Under the pieces are notes generated by a model. That model made no database searches, was not told the DNA's origin, and saw only the letters and a program-made list of their open reading frames with translations. From positions 1 to 35,265 of the forward strand of contig CALKVF010000021.1 of NCBI GenBank assembly GCA_937996535.1: 35,265 bases of DNA. The letters run 5' to 3'. Below are positions 7,377 through 14,773 of the stretch, one piece after another (position 1 is the stretch's first letter; each line of letters starts with the position of its first letter). The stretch comes from an uncultured Novosphingobium sp. (GTDB lineage Bacteria > Pseudomonadota > Alphaproteobacteria > Sphingomonadales > Sphingomonadaceae). Both the position numbers and the translations under genes were made by a program.

Positions 7377-7892
7377 TCACGGCAGGTCCGTGCCGAGATC
7401 GATGCCGACCAGCCCCGGACGGACCACGCGCGCCCGGATAACCGGGGCATTCTGGGCCAATCCGCGCACCTTGATCCACGCCCCCACGGCCCCGGCCTCC
7501 AGCGCCTCGCCAGGCTGGGACACGGCAAACCCGGAATCGCGGACCGCAATGGTCACCCCCTCGCCGCGCAGCACCGCAGGCGCCGCGGCTTGCGCCGAGG
7601 TCGCGGCAAGCGGAACATAAAGCTTCCACCCCCCCGGGACCGGACAGGCGACCTCGACCGTATCCTGCCGCGTGCCGAACCAGCCGAGCGCGAGCGGCGC
7701 GGCGCAAGGGTTAAGCCGCAGCCGCCGGTCGACCGGATGGGCCGCCCCGCCCGGCTTGCCCGGCGCAGCGCCGGTAAAGCGGGCCACGGCTTCATCGATC
7801 GCCGCGAGATTGGCGCCAACTTGCACCTGCGCCCGTGCGGGCAGCGGGGCCAGCGCGCCGGCAAGTGCCAACACAGTCATCAGCCTGGTCAT
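7377..7892 (-). CDS. flgA: Flagellar P-ring assembly chaperone FlgA
   Basis: Periplasmic chaperone for polymerisation of FlgI into the P ring. The 171-residue precursor has a signal peptide with predicted cleavage after LPARA at about residue 21. The C-terminal part (from about 105) looks like an SAF domain, with VLRGEGVTIAVRDSGFAVSQPGEAL and VIRARVVRPGLVGIDL. Its ATG overlaps the stop of the preceding ExbD-like gene by 4 nt, so it is the last gene of a three-gene unit led by the MotA-like gene. Its last codons coincide with the distal operator copy for flgM. Confidence 0.88.
   Translation of the reverse strand: MTRLMTVLALAGALAPLPARAQVQVGANLAAIDEAVARFTGAAPGKPGGAAHPVDRRLRLNPCAAPLALGWFGTRQDTVEVACPVPGGWKLYVPLAATSAQAAAPAVLRGEGVTIAVRDSGFAVSQPGEALEAGAVGAWIKVRGLAQNAPVIRARVVRPGLVGIDLGTDLP
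7380..7395. promoter_or_regulatory. Palindromic operator, flgM-distal copy inside the 3' end of flgA
   Basis: CGGCAGGTCCGTGCCG matches CGGCAA-N4-TTGCCG at 10 of 12 positions and starts exactly 21 bp from the proximal copy, two helical turns. It lies in the final codons of flgA, so coding constraint could explain part of the match, but the spacing repeats at two other loci. Confidence 0.5.
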
Positions 7893-8299
7893 CGGACAGT
7901 CTCCTTGGAAAGTTTCGCAGGCTCGCCCTGGTCATAGGTCAGCGCGGCCAGCGGGGCTCCGCCGCCCTCGGGATCGAGCACCACCCGCGCCGGACGCCCG
8001 GCTTCACGGGCTAGCGCCAACGCGGCGGGGGCATCGGCCAGCGAGGCCATGATCGTCAGCCGCAAGCGCGGATCGGTGCCTTCCCCGCGCAGCCACTCGG
8101 CCAGCGGCGGGCTGCCCGCGCCCGCGCGCCACTGCGCCACCGGCTCACCCAGCGCGGGCACACCCGTTACCGGCCTTGCGGCAGGCTGGGGATGCGGCTC
8201 TGGCGGGGTATCGGCCACGGCAGCGGCGGTAATCATGAACAGGATCATTGAGAGATCAGCCAGCACCACCTGCCAGCCGCTTCCCATCCGCGCGATCAT
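7889..8299 (-). CDS. Short ExbD/MotB-like single-pass membrane protein
   Basis: The 136-residue protein begins with one membrane segment, VVLADLSMILFMITAAA (about 11-27). An Asp at residue 15 is placed where MotB, ExbD and TolR carry their proton-binding Asp. The rest is a Pro/Ala-rich linker and a roughly 70-residue periplasmic part with DPRLRLTIMASLADAPAALALA, an ExbD-like rather than OmpA-like outline. No peptidoglycan-binding motif is present. It overlaps the MotA/ExbB-like gene upstream and flgA downstream by 4 nt each. The likely role is the Asp-bearing half of a proton channel paired with its neighbour. Whether it drives the flagellum or energises another step is unknown. Confidence 0.6.
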   Translation of the reverse strand: MIARMGSGWQVVLADLSMILFMITAAAVADTPPEPHPQPAARPVTGVPALGEPVAQWRAGAGSPPLAEWLRGEGTDPRLRLTIMASLADAPAALALAREAGRPARVVLDPEGGGAPLAALTYDQGEPAKLSKETVR

Positions 8300-8991
8300 G
8301 CCGCACTCTCGACATCATAGGCGGCGGCCGGATGCGCCGCCGTTTCGGCAGCGGCGCGGCGCGGCGGCGGGCAAGCCGCGGTTACCTGCCGGGCGAGCCA
8401 GTCGATCACCTCCTGCCGCTCGGCCTCTTCGGCGTGCGAGGCGCGCTCGACCATTCGCGCCAGCGGGGCCAGCAGCAGATTGGCGACCAGCAGCCCATAG
8501 AGCGTGGTCACCACCGCCATCGAAATCGCGCTCATGAACGCGCCGCGCGCCAGCCCATCGGCCGGCAACTGGCTGAGCGAAATCAACGTTCCGGCCAATC
8601 CGAATACCGGCGCCAGCTCGGCCCCTTGCGCCAGCGTGCGCATCGCCCGCTCGCCCAGGGCCACGCGGCGGGCCTTGTGCGCTTCGTGCGCCTCGATCAG
8701 CGCGGCGACCGAGCGCCGGCCGATCATCGCATCGGTGGCATCATCCAGTTCGCTGTCCCCCAGCCGGCGCGGCTGCGCGCGCAGCAGGCCGTCCTGGCGG
8801 ATCTCCTGCACCTGTAGCGCCAGCTCGGCGCGAACCGCCTGACCATCGAACCGCTGGCGCCCCACAAGCCGGCACAGCTTGCGCAGGGTAATCTGCATGT
8901 CGCGGTTGCCCGCACGCAGCCAGGTGCCGAGCAGCGTACCGCCCAGCACGATCACCGCAGCGCGCGGATCGAGAAGGATCATCAGGTTCAT
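8296..8991 (-). CDS. MotA/TolQ/ExbB-family proton channel protein, short form
   Basis: The 231-residue protein has the family core. A segment at about 123-140 reads GAELAPVFGLAGTLISLSQL, with Pro128 and the G-x2-GT motif, and a last segment covers about 152-176. The N-terminus DPRAAVIVLGGTLLGTWLR corresponds to TM2 of MotA, so TM1 is missing. An in-frame TGA about 50 nt upstream, with no alternative ATG, GTG or TTG in between, shows this is not a start-site error. AAAGGAAG precedes ATG 8991. It is divergent from flgB and is the first gene of a unit with the ExbD-like gene and flgA. True MotA lies at 17087-17950, so this is a paralogous channel. Its target is not known. Confidence 0.7.
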   Translation of the reverse strand: MNLMILLDPRAAVIVLGGTLLGTWLRAGNRDMQITLRKLCRLVGRQRFDGQAVRAELALQVQEIRQDGLLRAQPRRLGDSELDDATDAMIGRRSVAALIEAHEAHKARRVALGERAMRTLAQGAELAPVFGLAGTLISLSQLPADGLARGAFMSAISMAVVTTLYGLLVANLLLAPLARMVERASHAEEAERQEVIDWLARQVTAACPPPRRAAAETAAHPAAAYDVESAA

Positions 8992-9047
8992 CGCAGGGGA
9001 CTTCCTTTCCCATCCAAGGACGGCAGCCCTGCGCCAATTTCAGCATC

Positions 9048-9063
9048 CGGCCGACATTTGCCG
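9048..9063. promoter_or_regulatory. Palindromic operator, flgB-distal copy
   Basis: CGGCCGACATTTGCCG matches CGGCAA-N4-TTGCCG at 10 of 12 positions and starts 21 bp before the perfect copy at 9069. It lies between the divergent MotA-like gene and flgB, so it could act on either. Confidence 0.55.
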
Positions 9064-9068
9064 CCTGC

Positions 9069-9084
9069 CGGCAAGAGCTTGCCG
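9069..9084. promoter_or_regulatory. Palindromic operator, flgB-proximal copy (perfect)
   Basis: CGGCAAGAGCTTGCCG is a perfect match to CGGCAA-N4-TTGCCG. Its centre is about 76 bp upstream of the start point predicted from the sigma-54 promoter at 9127, a usual distance for an enhancer-binding protein site. Confidence 0.7.
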
Positions 9085-9126
9085 CTTGCCGCTGCCAGAC
9101 CCACGCAAATGCGCCATTTTCAGAAC

Positions 9127-9142
9127 TGGCACGGGTCTTGCG
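9127..9142 (+). promoter_or_regulatory. Sigma-54 promoter of the flgB operon
   Basis: TGGCACGGGTCTTGCG matches the RpoN consensus TGGCACG-N4-TTGC without a mismatch, with the correct 10 nt between the -24 GG and the -12 GC. The predicted start is near 9153, 26 nt before the flgB ATG. This is the clearest promoter in the window. Confidence 0.9.
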
Positions 9143-9178
9143 GATACACGGGCACGATTTGCAACCGGAGCCACGCAC

Positions 9179-9526
9179 ATGGCCGAAAGCCTGTTTGGAA
9201 TTCATGGGGTCGCCCTGCAGCTGCGTTCGCAGCGCATGGGGATGATCACCTCGAACATCGCCAATGCCGCGACCCCCGGCTACAAGGCGCGCGACCTTGA
9301 TTTCGCTGCCGCGCTGAAAGCCCGCGCCAGCGGCCAGGGCAGCGATCAGGCCGTGGCCCAGGCCACGCGTTATCGCGTCCCGGTGATGCCCAGCATGGAT
9401 GGCAACACGGTCGAAATGGCCACCGAACAGACCGCGTTTTCCGAAAACGCGGTGGGATACGAAGCCACGCTCAGCTTCATTCGCGGCCGGGTCGATACCG
9501 TCACCCGCGCGCTGAAGGGGGACTAG
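9179..9526 (+). CDS. flgB: Flagellar proximal rod protein FlgB
   Basis: Periplasmic rod subunit near the MS ring. The 115-residue protein shows the rod signature early (MITSNIANAATPGYKARDLDF, the N-terminal helix with NIANA-x2-PGYKA). The C-terminal helix is AVGYEATLSFIRGRVDTVTRAL. The start at 9179 fits the family length, and CCGGAG lies 8-14 nt upstream; longer upstream in-frame starts would run through the sigma-54 promoter. It is the first gene of the long flg operon. Confidence 0.95.
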   Translation: MAESLFGIHGVALQLRSQRMGMITSNIANAATPGYKARDLDFAAALKARASGQGSDQAVAQATRYRVPVMPSMDGNTVEMATEQTAFSENAVGYEATLSFIRGRVDTVTRALKGD

Positions 9527-9530
9527 GCCG

Positions 9531-9929
9531 ATGCCCAATTCCCTGTTCAACGTCGCCCAGCGCGCGATGTCGGCCCAGCTGGTGCGGATGAACGCCGCAT
9601 CGTCGAACCTTGCCAACGCCGGGACCGTCGCGGGCAGCGAGGCCGAGGCCTATCGCCCGATCCGCGCGGTGTTCGCCGAGGATCTCGATCGCCAGACCGG
9701 CCTTTCAAGCGTGCGCGTATCGGGCGTGGTGCAGTCCACCGCCGCGCCGATCAAGGAACACAACCCCGATCACCCGCTGGCCGATGCCAACGGCGATGTC
9801 TGGACCGCCCCGGTCGATGAAAATGCCGAGATGGTCGAGATGCTCGATGCCTCCCGCCAGTACCAGAACCTGGTCGAGGCGCTTTCCACCGCCAAGCAGC
9901 TGATGCTCGACACGATGAGGATGAAATGA
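9531..9929 (+). CDS. flgC: Flagellar proximal rod protein FlgC
   Basis: Rod subunit, 132 residues, typical length. It has the rod/hook N-terminal signature (NAASSNLANAGTVAG) and the C-terminal helix with VEMLDASRQYQNLVEALSTA. It lies 4 nt after flgB and its stop overlaps flgD by 4 nt, so all three are probably translated together. Confidence 0.95.
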   Translation: MPNSLFNVAQRAMSAQLVRMNAASSNLANAGTVAGSEAEAYRPIRAVFAEDLDRQTGLSSVRVSGVVQSTAAPIKEHNPDHPLADANGDVWTAPVDENAEMVEMLDASRQYQNLVEALSTAKQLMLDTMRMK

Positions 9930-10228
9930 CCGTAAGCTCCGTAACCTCGGCCTCTGCGGCCGCAACCGCCACTGCGGCCTCGTCGGCCAGCAGCAAGACG
10001 CTCGGCCAGTCCGAATTCATCAAGCTGATGACCACCCAGCTCAAGATGCAGGATCCGCTGGAGCCGACCGACAACAAGGAGATGATCGCCCAGATGGCGC
10101 AGTTCTCCTCGCTGTCGGGGATCAACGACATCAACACCAATCTCAAGGCGATCTCCGCCCAGCTCGATCAGGTGATGACCGCCCAGACCGCGGCCGCCGC
10201 CGCTTCGACCTCCACCCCTTCCGCCTGA
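9926..10228 (+). CDS. flgD: Flagellar hook cap protein FlgD, short form
   Basis: Scaffold that caps the growing hook and is shed afterwards. Only 100 residues are encoded. They include the conserved FlgD N-terminal block (GQSEFIKLMTTQLKMQDPLE then EMIAQMAQFSSLSGINDINT) and end in an Ala/Thr/Ser-rich tail. The FlgD Ig-like and Tudor-like domains that bring enteric FlgD above 220 residues are absent. The stop is followed by a normal gap with a clear flgE ribosome site and there is no sign of a frameshift, so the short form looks genuine. Confidence 0.9.
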   Translation: MTVSSVTSASAAATATAASSASSKTLGQSEFIKLMTTQLKMQDPLEPTDNKEMIAQMAQFSSLSGINDINTNLKAISAQLDQVMTAQTAAAAASTSTPSA

Positions 10229-10247
10229 CCCAGACAAGGAGCCCCCC

Positions 10248-11060
10248 ATGTCCTTCTACACCTCGCTCAATGGCCTCAAGAACGCCCAGACCGAACTCTC
10301 GGTGATCTCGAACAACCTCGCCAATGCCGAAACCACCGGCTTCAAGAAGAGCCGCATCAACTTTGCCGACATCGTCGCCGGTTCGGCTTCGACCAATCCC
10401 AAGCTGGTCAAGGGCATCGGCTCGACCGTCCAGGCGATCGACCAGAACTTCTCGCTCGGCCCGGTCCAGCAGACCGGCTCGTCGCTCGACCTCGCGATCA
10501 ACGGCGAAGGCTTCTTTGCCAAGGTGAACCCGGTGTCGGGCAAGACCTTCTACACCCGCAACGGCAATTTCACGCAGGACGGCGCGGGCTACATCACCGA
10601 CAGCTCGGGCAGCCGCCTGCAGGTGCTCCCGGTCGATGCCGCGGGCACGGTCACCTCGACCACGCCGATGGACGCGCTCGCTCCGCTGACCAATGCCGGC
10701 GGTTCGGATTTCGTCGCGGTCACGATCAAGAGCGATGGCGGCGTGATCGCCTCCTATGCCGATGGCTCGGTTTCCGAAGTCGGCAAGATCGCGCTCGCCA
10801 GCTTCGTCGCCCCCAATGGCCTGTTGCAGGTCGGCGGGCAGGATTGGCAGGCCACCGGGATTTCGGGAACCGCCACCTACGGCCAGCCCGGCGCGGCGCG
10901 CTTTGGCACGATCCTCTCGGGCAGCCTTGAACAGTCGAACGTCGATATTGCCGAGGAAATGGTCGGGCTGATCACCGCCCAGCGCTATTTTCAGGCCAAT
11001 GCCAAGGCGATCGATACCGCGACCCAGCTGTCGCAGACCATCGTCAACCTGCGCAGCTAA
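10248..11060 (+). CDS. flgE: Flagellar hook protein FlgE, short form
   Basis: Subunit of the hook, 270 residues. The N-terminal signature LSVISNNLANAETTGFKKSR, the central GSSLDLAINGEGFF motif and the C-terminal EEMVGLITAQRYFQANAKAI segment are typical. The chain is about two-thirds of the enteric length (about 400), so the outer hook domains appear reduced. Its place after flgD and before flgF and flgG supports FlgE rather than another rod protein. AAGGAG lies 8 nt before ATG 10248. Confidence 0.9.
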   Translation: MSFYTSLNGLKNAQTELSVISNNLANAETTGFKKSRINFADIVAGSASTNPKLVKGIGSTVQAIDQNFSLGPVQQTGSSLDLAINGEGFFAKVNPVSGKTFYTRNGNFTQDGAGYITDSSGSRLQVLPVDAAGTVTSTTPMDALAPLTNAGGSDFVAVTIKSDGGVIASYADGSVSEVGKIALASFVAPNGLLQVGGQDWQATGISGTATYGQPGAARFGTILSGSLEQSNVDIAEEMVGLITAQRYFQANAKAIDTATQLSQTIVNLRS

Positions 11061-11098
11061 GCCTGACGCCGGCGCGCCGATAAGCGGAGCTTCCTGAT

Positions 11099-11845
11099 AT
11101 GGACCGGATGATCTGGACCGCGGTTTCCGGGATGTCGGCCTCGATGGCCCGGCAGCGGATGATCGCCAGCAACATGGCCAACGCGCAGACCATCGGGTTT
11201 CGCGCCGAGATCATGCAGTTCACCCCGATGACCCTCGAAGGCCCCAGCCTTGAGGTGCGGGCGATGAGCGATGCCCAGGTGCGCGGCGCCCGGATGGACG
11301 CCGGCGTGATGACCGAAACCGGCCGCCCGCTCGATGTCGCGCTGCAAGGCGATGACATCCTGCTGGCGGTGCAGGGCAGCGACGGGACCGAGGCCTATAC
11401 CCGGCGCGGCGACCTGTCGATTTCGGCCAATGGCCTGCTGGTCAACGGCGAAGGCGTGCCGATGCTGGGTGACAATGGCCCGATCTCGCTGCCGCCGGGT
11501 AGCGATGTCAGCATCGGCCCCGATGGCGCGGTGCTGGTCCGCGATCGCACCAATCTCGAAGCCCCGCCCCAGAAGGTCGACGCGCTCAAGCTCGCCAACT
11601 GGCGCGGGAGCCGCATCGACAAGGGGCTCGACGGCCTGTTCCGGGTGGTTGGCGGCGGGGTGCTGCCGGGCGATCCGGCGGCCCGGCTAACCAGCGGCAC
11701 GCTCGAACAATCGAACGTGCGCCCCAGCCAGGTTCTCATCGAAATGGTCGAGGCCCAGCGCCTCTACGACATGCGCACCAAGCTGATCTCTACCGCCAAA
11801 GACCTCGACGAGGGCGGAGCCAGCCTGATGCGGATCACCGGATAA
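11099..11845 (+). CDS. flgF: Flagellar rod protein FlgF
   Basis: Proximal rod subunit, 248 residues. It shows MIASNMANAQTIGFRAE near the N-terminus, GRPLDVALQGDDILLAVQ in the middle and LIEMVEAQRLYDMRTKLI at the end. GGAG lies 10 nt before ATG 11099. It lies directly upstream of flgG, the usual order. Confidence 0.95.
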   Translation: MDRMIWTAVSGMSASMARQRMIASNMANAQTIGFRAEIMQFTPMTLEGPSLEVRAMSDAQVRGARMDAGVMTETGRPLDVALQGDDILLAVQGSDGTEAYTRRGDLSISANGLLVNGEGVPMLGDNGPISLPPGSDVSIGPDGAVLVRDRTNLEAPPQKVDALKLANWRGSRIDKGLDGLFRVVGGGVLPGDPAARLTSGTLEQSNVRPSQVLIEMVEAQRLYDMRTKLISTAKDLDEGGASLMRITG

Positions 11846-11863
11846 AGCGAAGGAAAGTCTCCC

Positions 11864-12652
11864 ATGCCCAGTTCAGCCCTGCACGTCGCGCGCACCGGCC
11901 TTGAGGCCCAGGACACGCGGATGCGCGTGATCGCAAACAACCTCGCCAATATCGGCACCACCGGGTTCAAGCGCGACCGCGCGAACTTCTCGACGCTGGC
12001 CTATCAGGACGCGCGCGTCGCGGGCCAGCAATCGTCAAGCGAGACGGCCTATGCCACCGGGCTCAATCTTGGCACCGGGGTCGGCATCCAGTCGACCACC
12101 TCGATCACCACCCAGGGCACGCTGGCGACCACAGGCAACGCGCTTGACCTCGCGCTCGATGGCGATGGCTATTTCCAGGTGTCGCTCCCCGGCGGCAAGC
12201 TGGGCTACACCCGCGCGGGCAATTTCACCCGCTCGGTCGATGGCCAGCTGGTAACCTCGCAGGGCTATGTCGTCCAGCCGCCGATCACCATTCCCGAAGG
12301 CGCCAGCGCGATCACGGTCGGCAACGACGGAACCGTTTCGGCCAACCTGCCCGGCCAGTCGGCCTCGACCCAGCTCGGCCAGATTACCGTCGCGGCCTTT
12401 TCCAACCCCGCCGGGCTGCAAGCACTGGGCGACAACTTCCTGGGCGAAACCGCCGCCAGCGGCGCGGCTCAGCTGGGCGCGCCGGGCGATGCCGGGCGCG
12501 GCCAGATCCGTCAGGGGATGCTCGAAGCCTCGAACGTCAACGTGGTCGAGGAACTGGTCGACATGATCGAGTGCCAGCGCGCCTACGAGATCAATTCCAA
12601 GATGATCTCGGCGGTCGACGAGATGCTCAAGAACGCGAACCAGACGCTTTAG
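11864..12652 (+). CDS. flgG: Flagellar distal rod protein FlgG
   Basis: Distal rod subunit, 262 residues, matching the standard length. Motifs are MRVIANNLANIGTTGFKRDR, GNALDLALDGDGYFQV and EELVDMIECQRAYEINSKMI. AAGGAA precedes the start. Its stop is 3 nt before flgH. Confidence 0.97.
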   Translation: MPSSALHVARTGLEAQDTRMRVIANNLANIGTTGFKRDRANFSTLAYQDARVAGQQSSSETAYATGLNLGTGVGIQSTTSITTQGTLATTGNALDLALDGDGYFQVSLPGGKLGYTRAGNFTRSVDGQLVTSQGYVVQPPITIPEGASAITVGNDGTVSANLPGQSASTQLGQITVAAFSNPAGLQALGDNFLGETAASGAAQLGAPGDAGRGQIRQGMLEASNVNVVEELVDMIECQRAYEINSKMISAVDEMLKNANQTL

Positions 12653-12655
12653 GCC

Positions 12656-13336
12656 ATGCGCACCCTCGTTCATGCCGCGGCGCTGGCCGCCTTTGCCGCC
12701 CTTGCCACCGCCGCGCTGCCCGGCCCGGCGCAGGCCGCGCCCAAGCCCGCCCCCGGGTTCGAGCCCGCACTGCCGCCCGAGGCTGCCGCGCCGCGCATGG
12801 CCGATGGCGCGATCTTCAACGCCGTGGCGGGCTATGCCCCGCTCTACGAAGGCCACCGCGCCCGCGCGGTTGGCGATCCGCTGACGATCATGCTGGTCGA
12901 GACGACCACCACTTCAAAGTCGGCCGGCGCCAAGACCGCCCGCGATGGCAGTGCCTCGATCACCCCGCCCACCGCCGGTCCGTTCAGCTTTCTCAACCCC
13001 AATGCCCTTAAAGCTTCGAGCAATTCGTCGTTCAATGGCCAGGGTAATGCCACCCAGACGAGCACGCTCGCCGGCGAGGTCTCGGTCACCATCGTTGCCG
13101 TGCGGTCCAATGGCACCGCGCTGGTTCGCGGAGAAAAGCGCTTGTTGCTGAGCCAGGGCCAGGAATGGATCCAGTTTTCGGGGATCGTGCGGCTGTCGGA
13201 CATCGACGCCGAGAACACGCTGCCCTCGACCCGGGTGGCCGATGCGCGGATCGAATATGCCGGAAACGGCGCGGTCAGCCGCGCCAGCCGCGAAGGCTGG
13301 CTGTCGAAATTCTTCAATTCCATCAGTCCGTTCTGA
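12656..13336 (+). CDS. flgH: Flagellar L-ring protein FlgH without lipidation cysteine
   Basis: Outer-membrane L-ring subunit that forms the bushing around the rod. The 226-residue protein keeps the FlgH core: GDPLTIMLVETTTTSKSA, EVSVTIVAVRSNGTALVRGE and FSGIVRLSDIDAENTLPS, ending WLSKFFNSISPF. The signal peptide ends AQA-AP near residue 27 and looks like a signal peptidase I site. The whole protein contains no Cys, so it cannot be a lipoprotein as enteric FlgH is. No alternative start fits, since flgG ends 3 nt upstream. Confidence 0.93.
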   Translation: MRTLVHAAALAAFAALATAALPGPAQAAPKPAPGFEPALPPEAAAPRMADGAIFNAVAGYAPLYEGHRARAVGDPLTIMLVETTTTSKSAGAKTARDGSASITPPTAGPFSFLNPNALKASSNSSFNGQGNATQTSTLAGEVSVTIVAVRSNGTALVRGEKRLLLSQGQEWIQFSGIVRLSDIDAENTLPSTRVADARIEYAGNGAVSRASREGWLSKFFNSISPF

Positions 13337-13346
13337 GGAGAATGCC

Positions 13347-14465
13347 ATGCTCCGCCTCATGACCCGAACGGCCCCGCTCGCCGCCCTTGCTGCCGCCATC
13401 ACCGCCGCGCTGCTGCCCACCCCGGCACTGGCCGAACGGGTGCGCGATCTGGGCGCATTTCAGGGCGTACGCACCAACCAGCTGACCGGCTACGGCATCG
13501 TCGTCGGGCTCGCCGGGACCGGCGATGACAGCCTCGAATATCTCACCCAGGGGATGCGCGGCGTGTCCGGGCGGGTCGGCGTGCAATTGCCGCCAGGGGT
13601 TAACCCGGCGCTCAAGAACGCGGCGGTGGTGATGATCACCGCCGAACTGCCCCCCTTCGCCAAGCCCGGTCAGCACATCGACATCACCGTGTCGGCGATC
13701 GGCAAGGCCAAGTCGCTACGCGGCGGCACGCTGATCCTCAGCCCGCTCTACGGCGCCGATGGCCAGATCTATGCGATGGCCCAGGGCAACCTTGCGGTTG
13801 GCGGGCTCGGGATTTCAGGCGCCGATGGCTCGAAGCTGACGGTCAATATCCCGACCGTGGGCCGGATCGCCGATGGGGCCAGCGTCGAACGTCCGGTCGA
13901 TACCGGCTTTGCCGCAGCCGAGGCGCTGCGCTGGAACCTGTTCCAGTCCGATTTCCTCACCGCCACTCGGGTCAAAGAAGCGATCAACGCCAAGTGGCCG
14001 GGCACCGCCACGGTCGAGGACGGCGTGACGCTCGCGTTGCGCCTGCCGGCAGGAGCCGATACCCGCGCGGGCATAATCGCCGCGATCGAGATGCTCGATG
14101 TGACCCCGGCGGAAACACCCGCTCGGGTGATCGTCAACAGCCGCACCGGCACGGTGGTGATCAACAGCGCGGTCAGGCTCTATCCCGCAGCCATCAGCCA
14201 CGGCAAGCTGACCGTGCGGATCGACGAGGATCCCACCGTGGTCCAGCCCGCCCCGCTCAGCCGCGGCCAGACCGCGGTCCAGCAAAACAGCAACCTCTCG
14301 GTCGACGAGGAAGGCAAGCACGTCGTGCTGTTCAAGCCCGGCGCCTCGCTGGCCCGGCTGGTCGACGCGCTCAACCTCTTGGGCGTGACCCCGTCAGACC
14401 TCGTTGCGATCCTCGAAGCGCTCAAGCAGGCAGGCTCGCTCAAGGCGGAGATGCAGGTGATATGA
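13347..14465 (+). CDS. flgI: Flagellar P-ring protein FlgI
   Basis: Periplasmic P-ring subunit, 372 residues, with a signal peptide cleaved after LPTPALA (about residue 29). The mature start ERVRDLGAFQGVRTNQLTGYG and the segment GTGDDS are characteristic. ATG 13347 is chosen over longer in-frame options because GAGGAG lies 7 nt upstream and the signal peptide begins there. The stop overlaps the flgJ start by 4 nt. Its assembly chaperone FlgA is encoded at 7377-7892. Confidence 0.96.
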   Translation: MLRLMTRTAPLAALAAAITAALLPTPALAERVRDLGAFQGVRTNQLTGYGIVVGLAGTGDDSLEYLTQGMRGVSGRVGVQLPPGVNPALKNAAVVMITAELPPFAKPGQHIDITVSAIGKAKSLRGGTLILSPLYGADGQIYAMAQGNLAVGGLGISGADGSKLTVNIPTVGRIADGASVERPVDTGFAAAEALRWNLFQSDFLTATRVKEAINAKWPGTATVEDGVTLALRLPAGADTRAGIIAAIEMLDVTPAETPARVIVNSRTGTVVINSAVRLYPAAISHGKLTVRIDEDPTVVQPAPLSRGQTAVQQNSNLSVDEEGKHVVLFKPGASLARLVDALNLLGVTPSDLVAILEALKQAGSLKAEMQVI

Positions 14466-14770
14466 CCGCGCCCCTTACCCCCACCCCGGCCACGTCGGCC
14501 GCAGCGTCGGCACCGGCGGCAACGCCCAGCCCGGCCCGCAGCCGGCTGACCGAGGCAGCCCAGCAGTTCGAAGCGATCTTCGTGCGGCAGATGCTGTCCT
14601 CGGCGCGTGCCGCCAGCTTTGGCGACACGCTGTTCGGCGGCCAGGCGATGGACACGTTCCGCACCATGCAGGACGAACATTTCGCCGATCTCGCCGCCAA
14701 AAGCGGCTCCTTCGGCCTCGCCACCCAGATCGAGGCGCAATTGTCGCGCTTCACCGGAAGCGGGGGCTAA
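14462..14770 (+). CDS. flgJ: Rod-binding protein FlgJ, rod-cap domain only
   Basis: Rod assembly scaffold, 102 residues. The conserved part EAAQQFEAIFVRQMLSSARA followed by LFGGQAMDTFRTMQDEHFAD matches the FlgJ N-terminal domain. The C-terminal muramidase domain of enteric FlgJ is absent, the usual situation in alphaproteobacteria. The wall-cutting enzyme is probably the SLT-type protein at 5732-6559. The start ATG 14462 overlaps the flgI stop. Confidence 0.92.
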   Translation: MTAPLTPTPATSAAASAPAATPSPARSRLTEAAQQFEAIFVRQMLSSARAASFGDTLFGGQAMDTFRTMQDEHFADLAAKSGSFGLATQIEAQLSRFTGSGG

Positions 14771-14773
14771 GCC

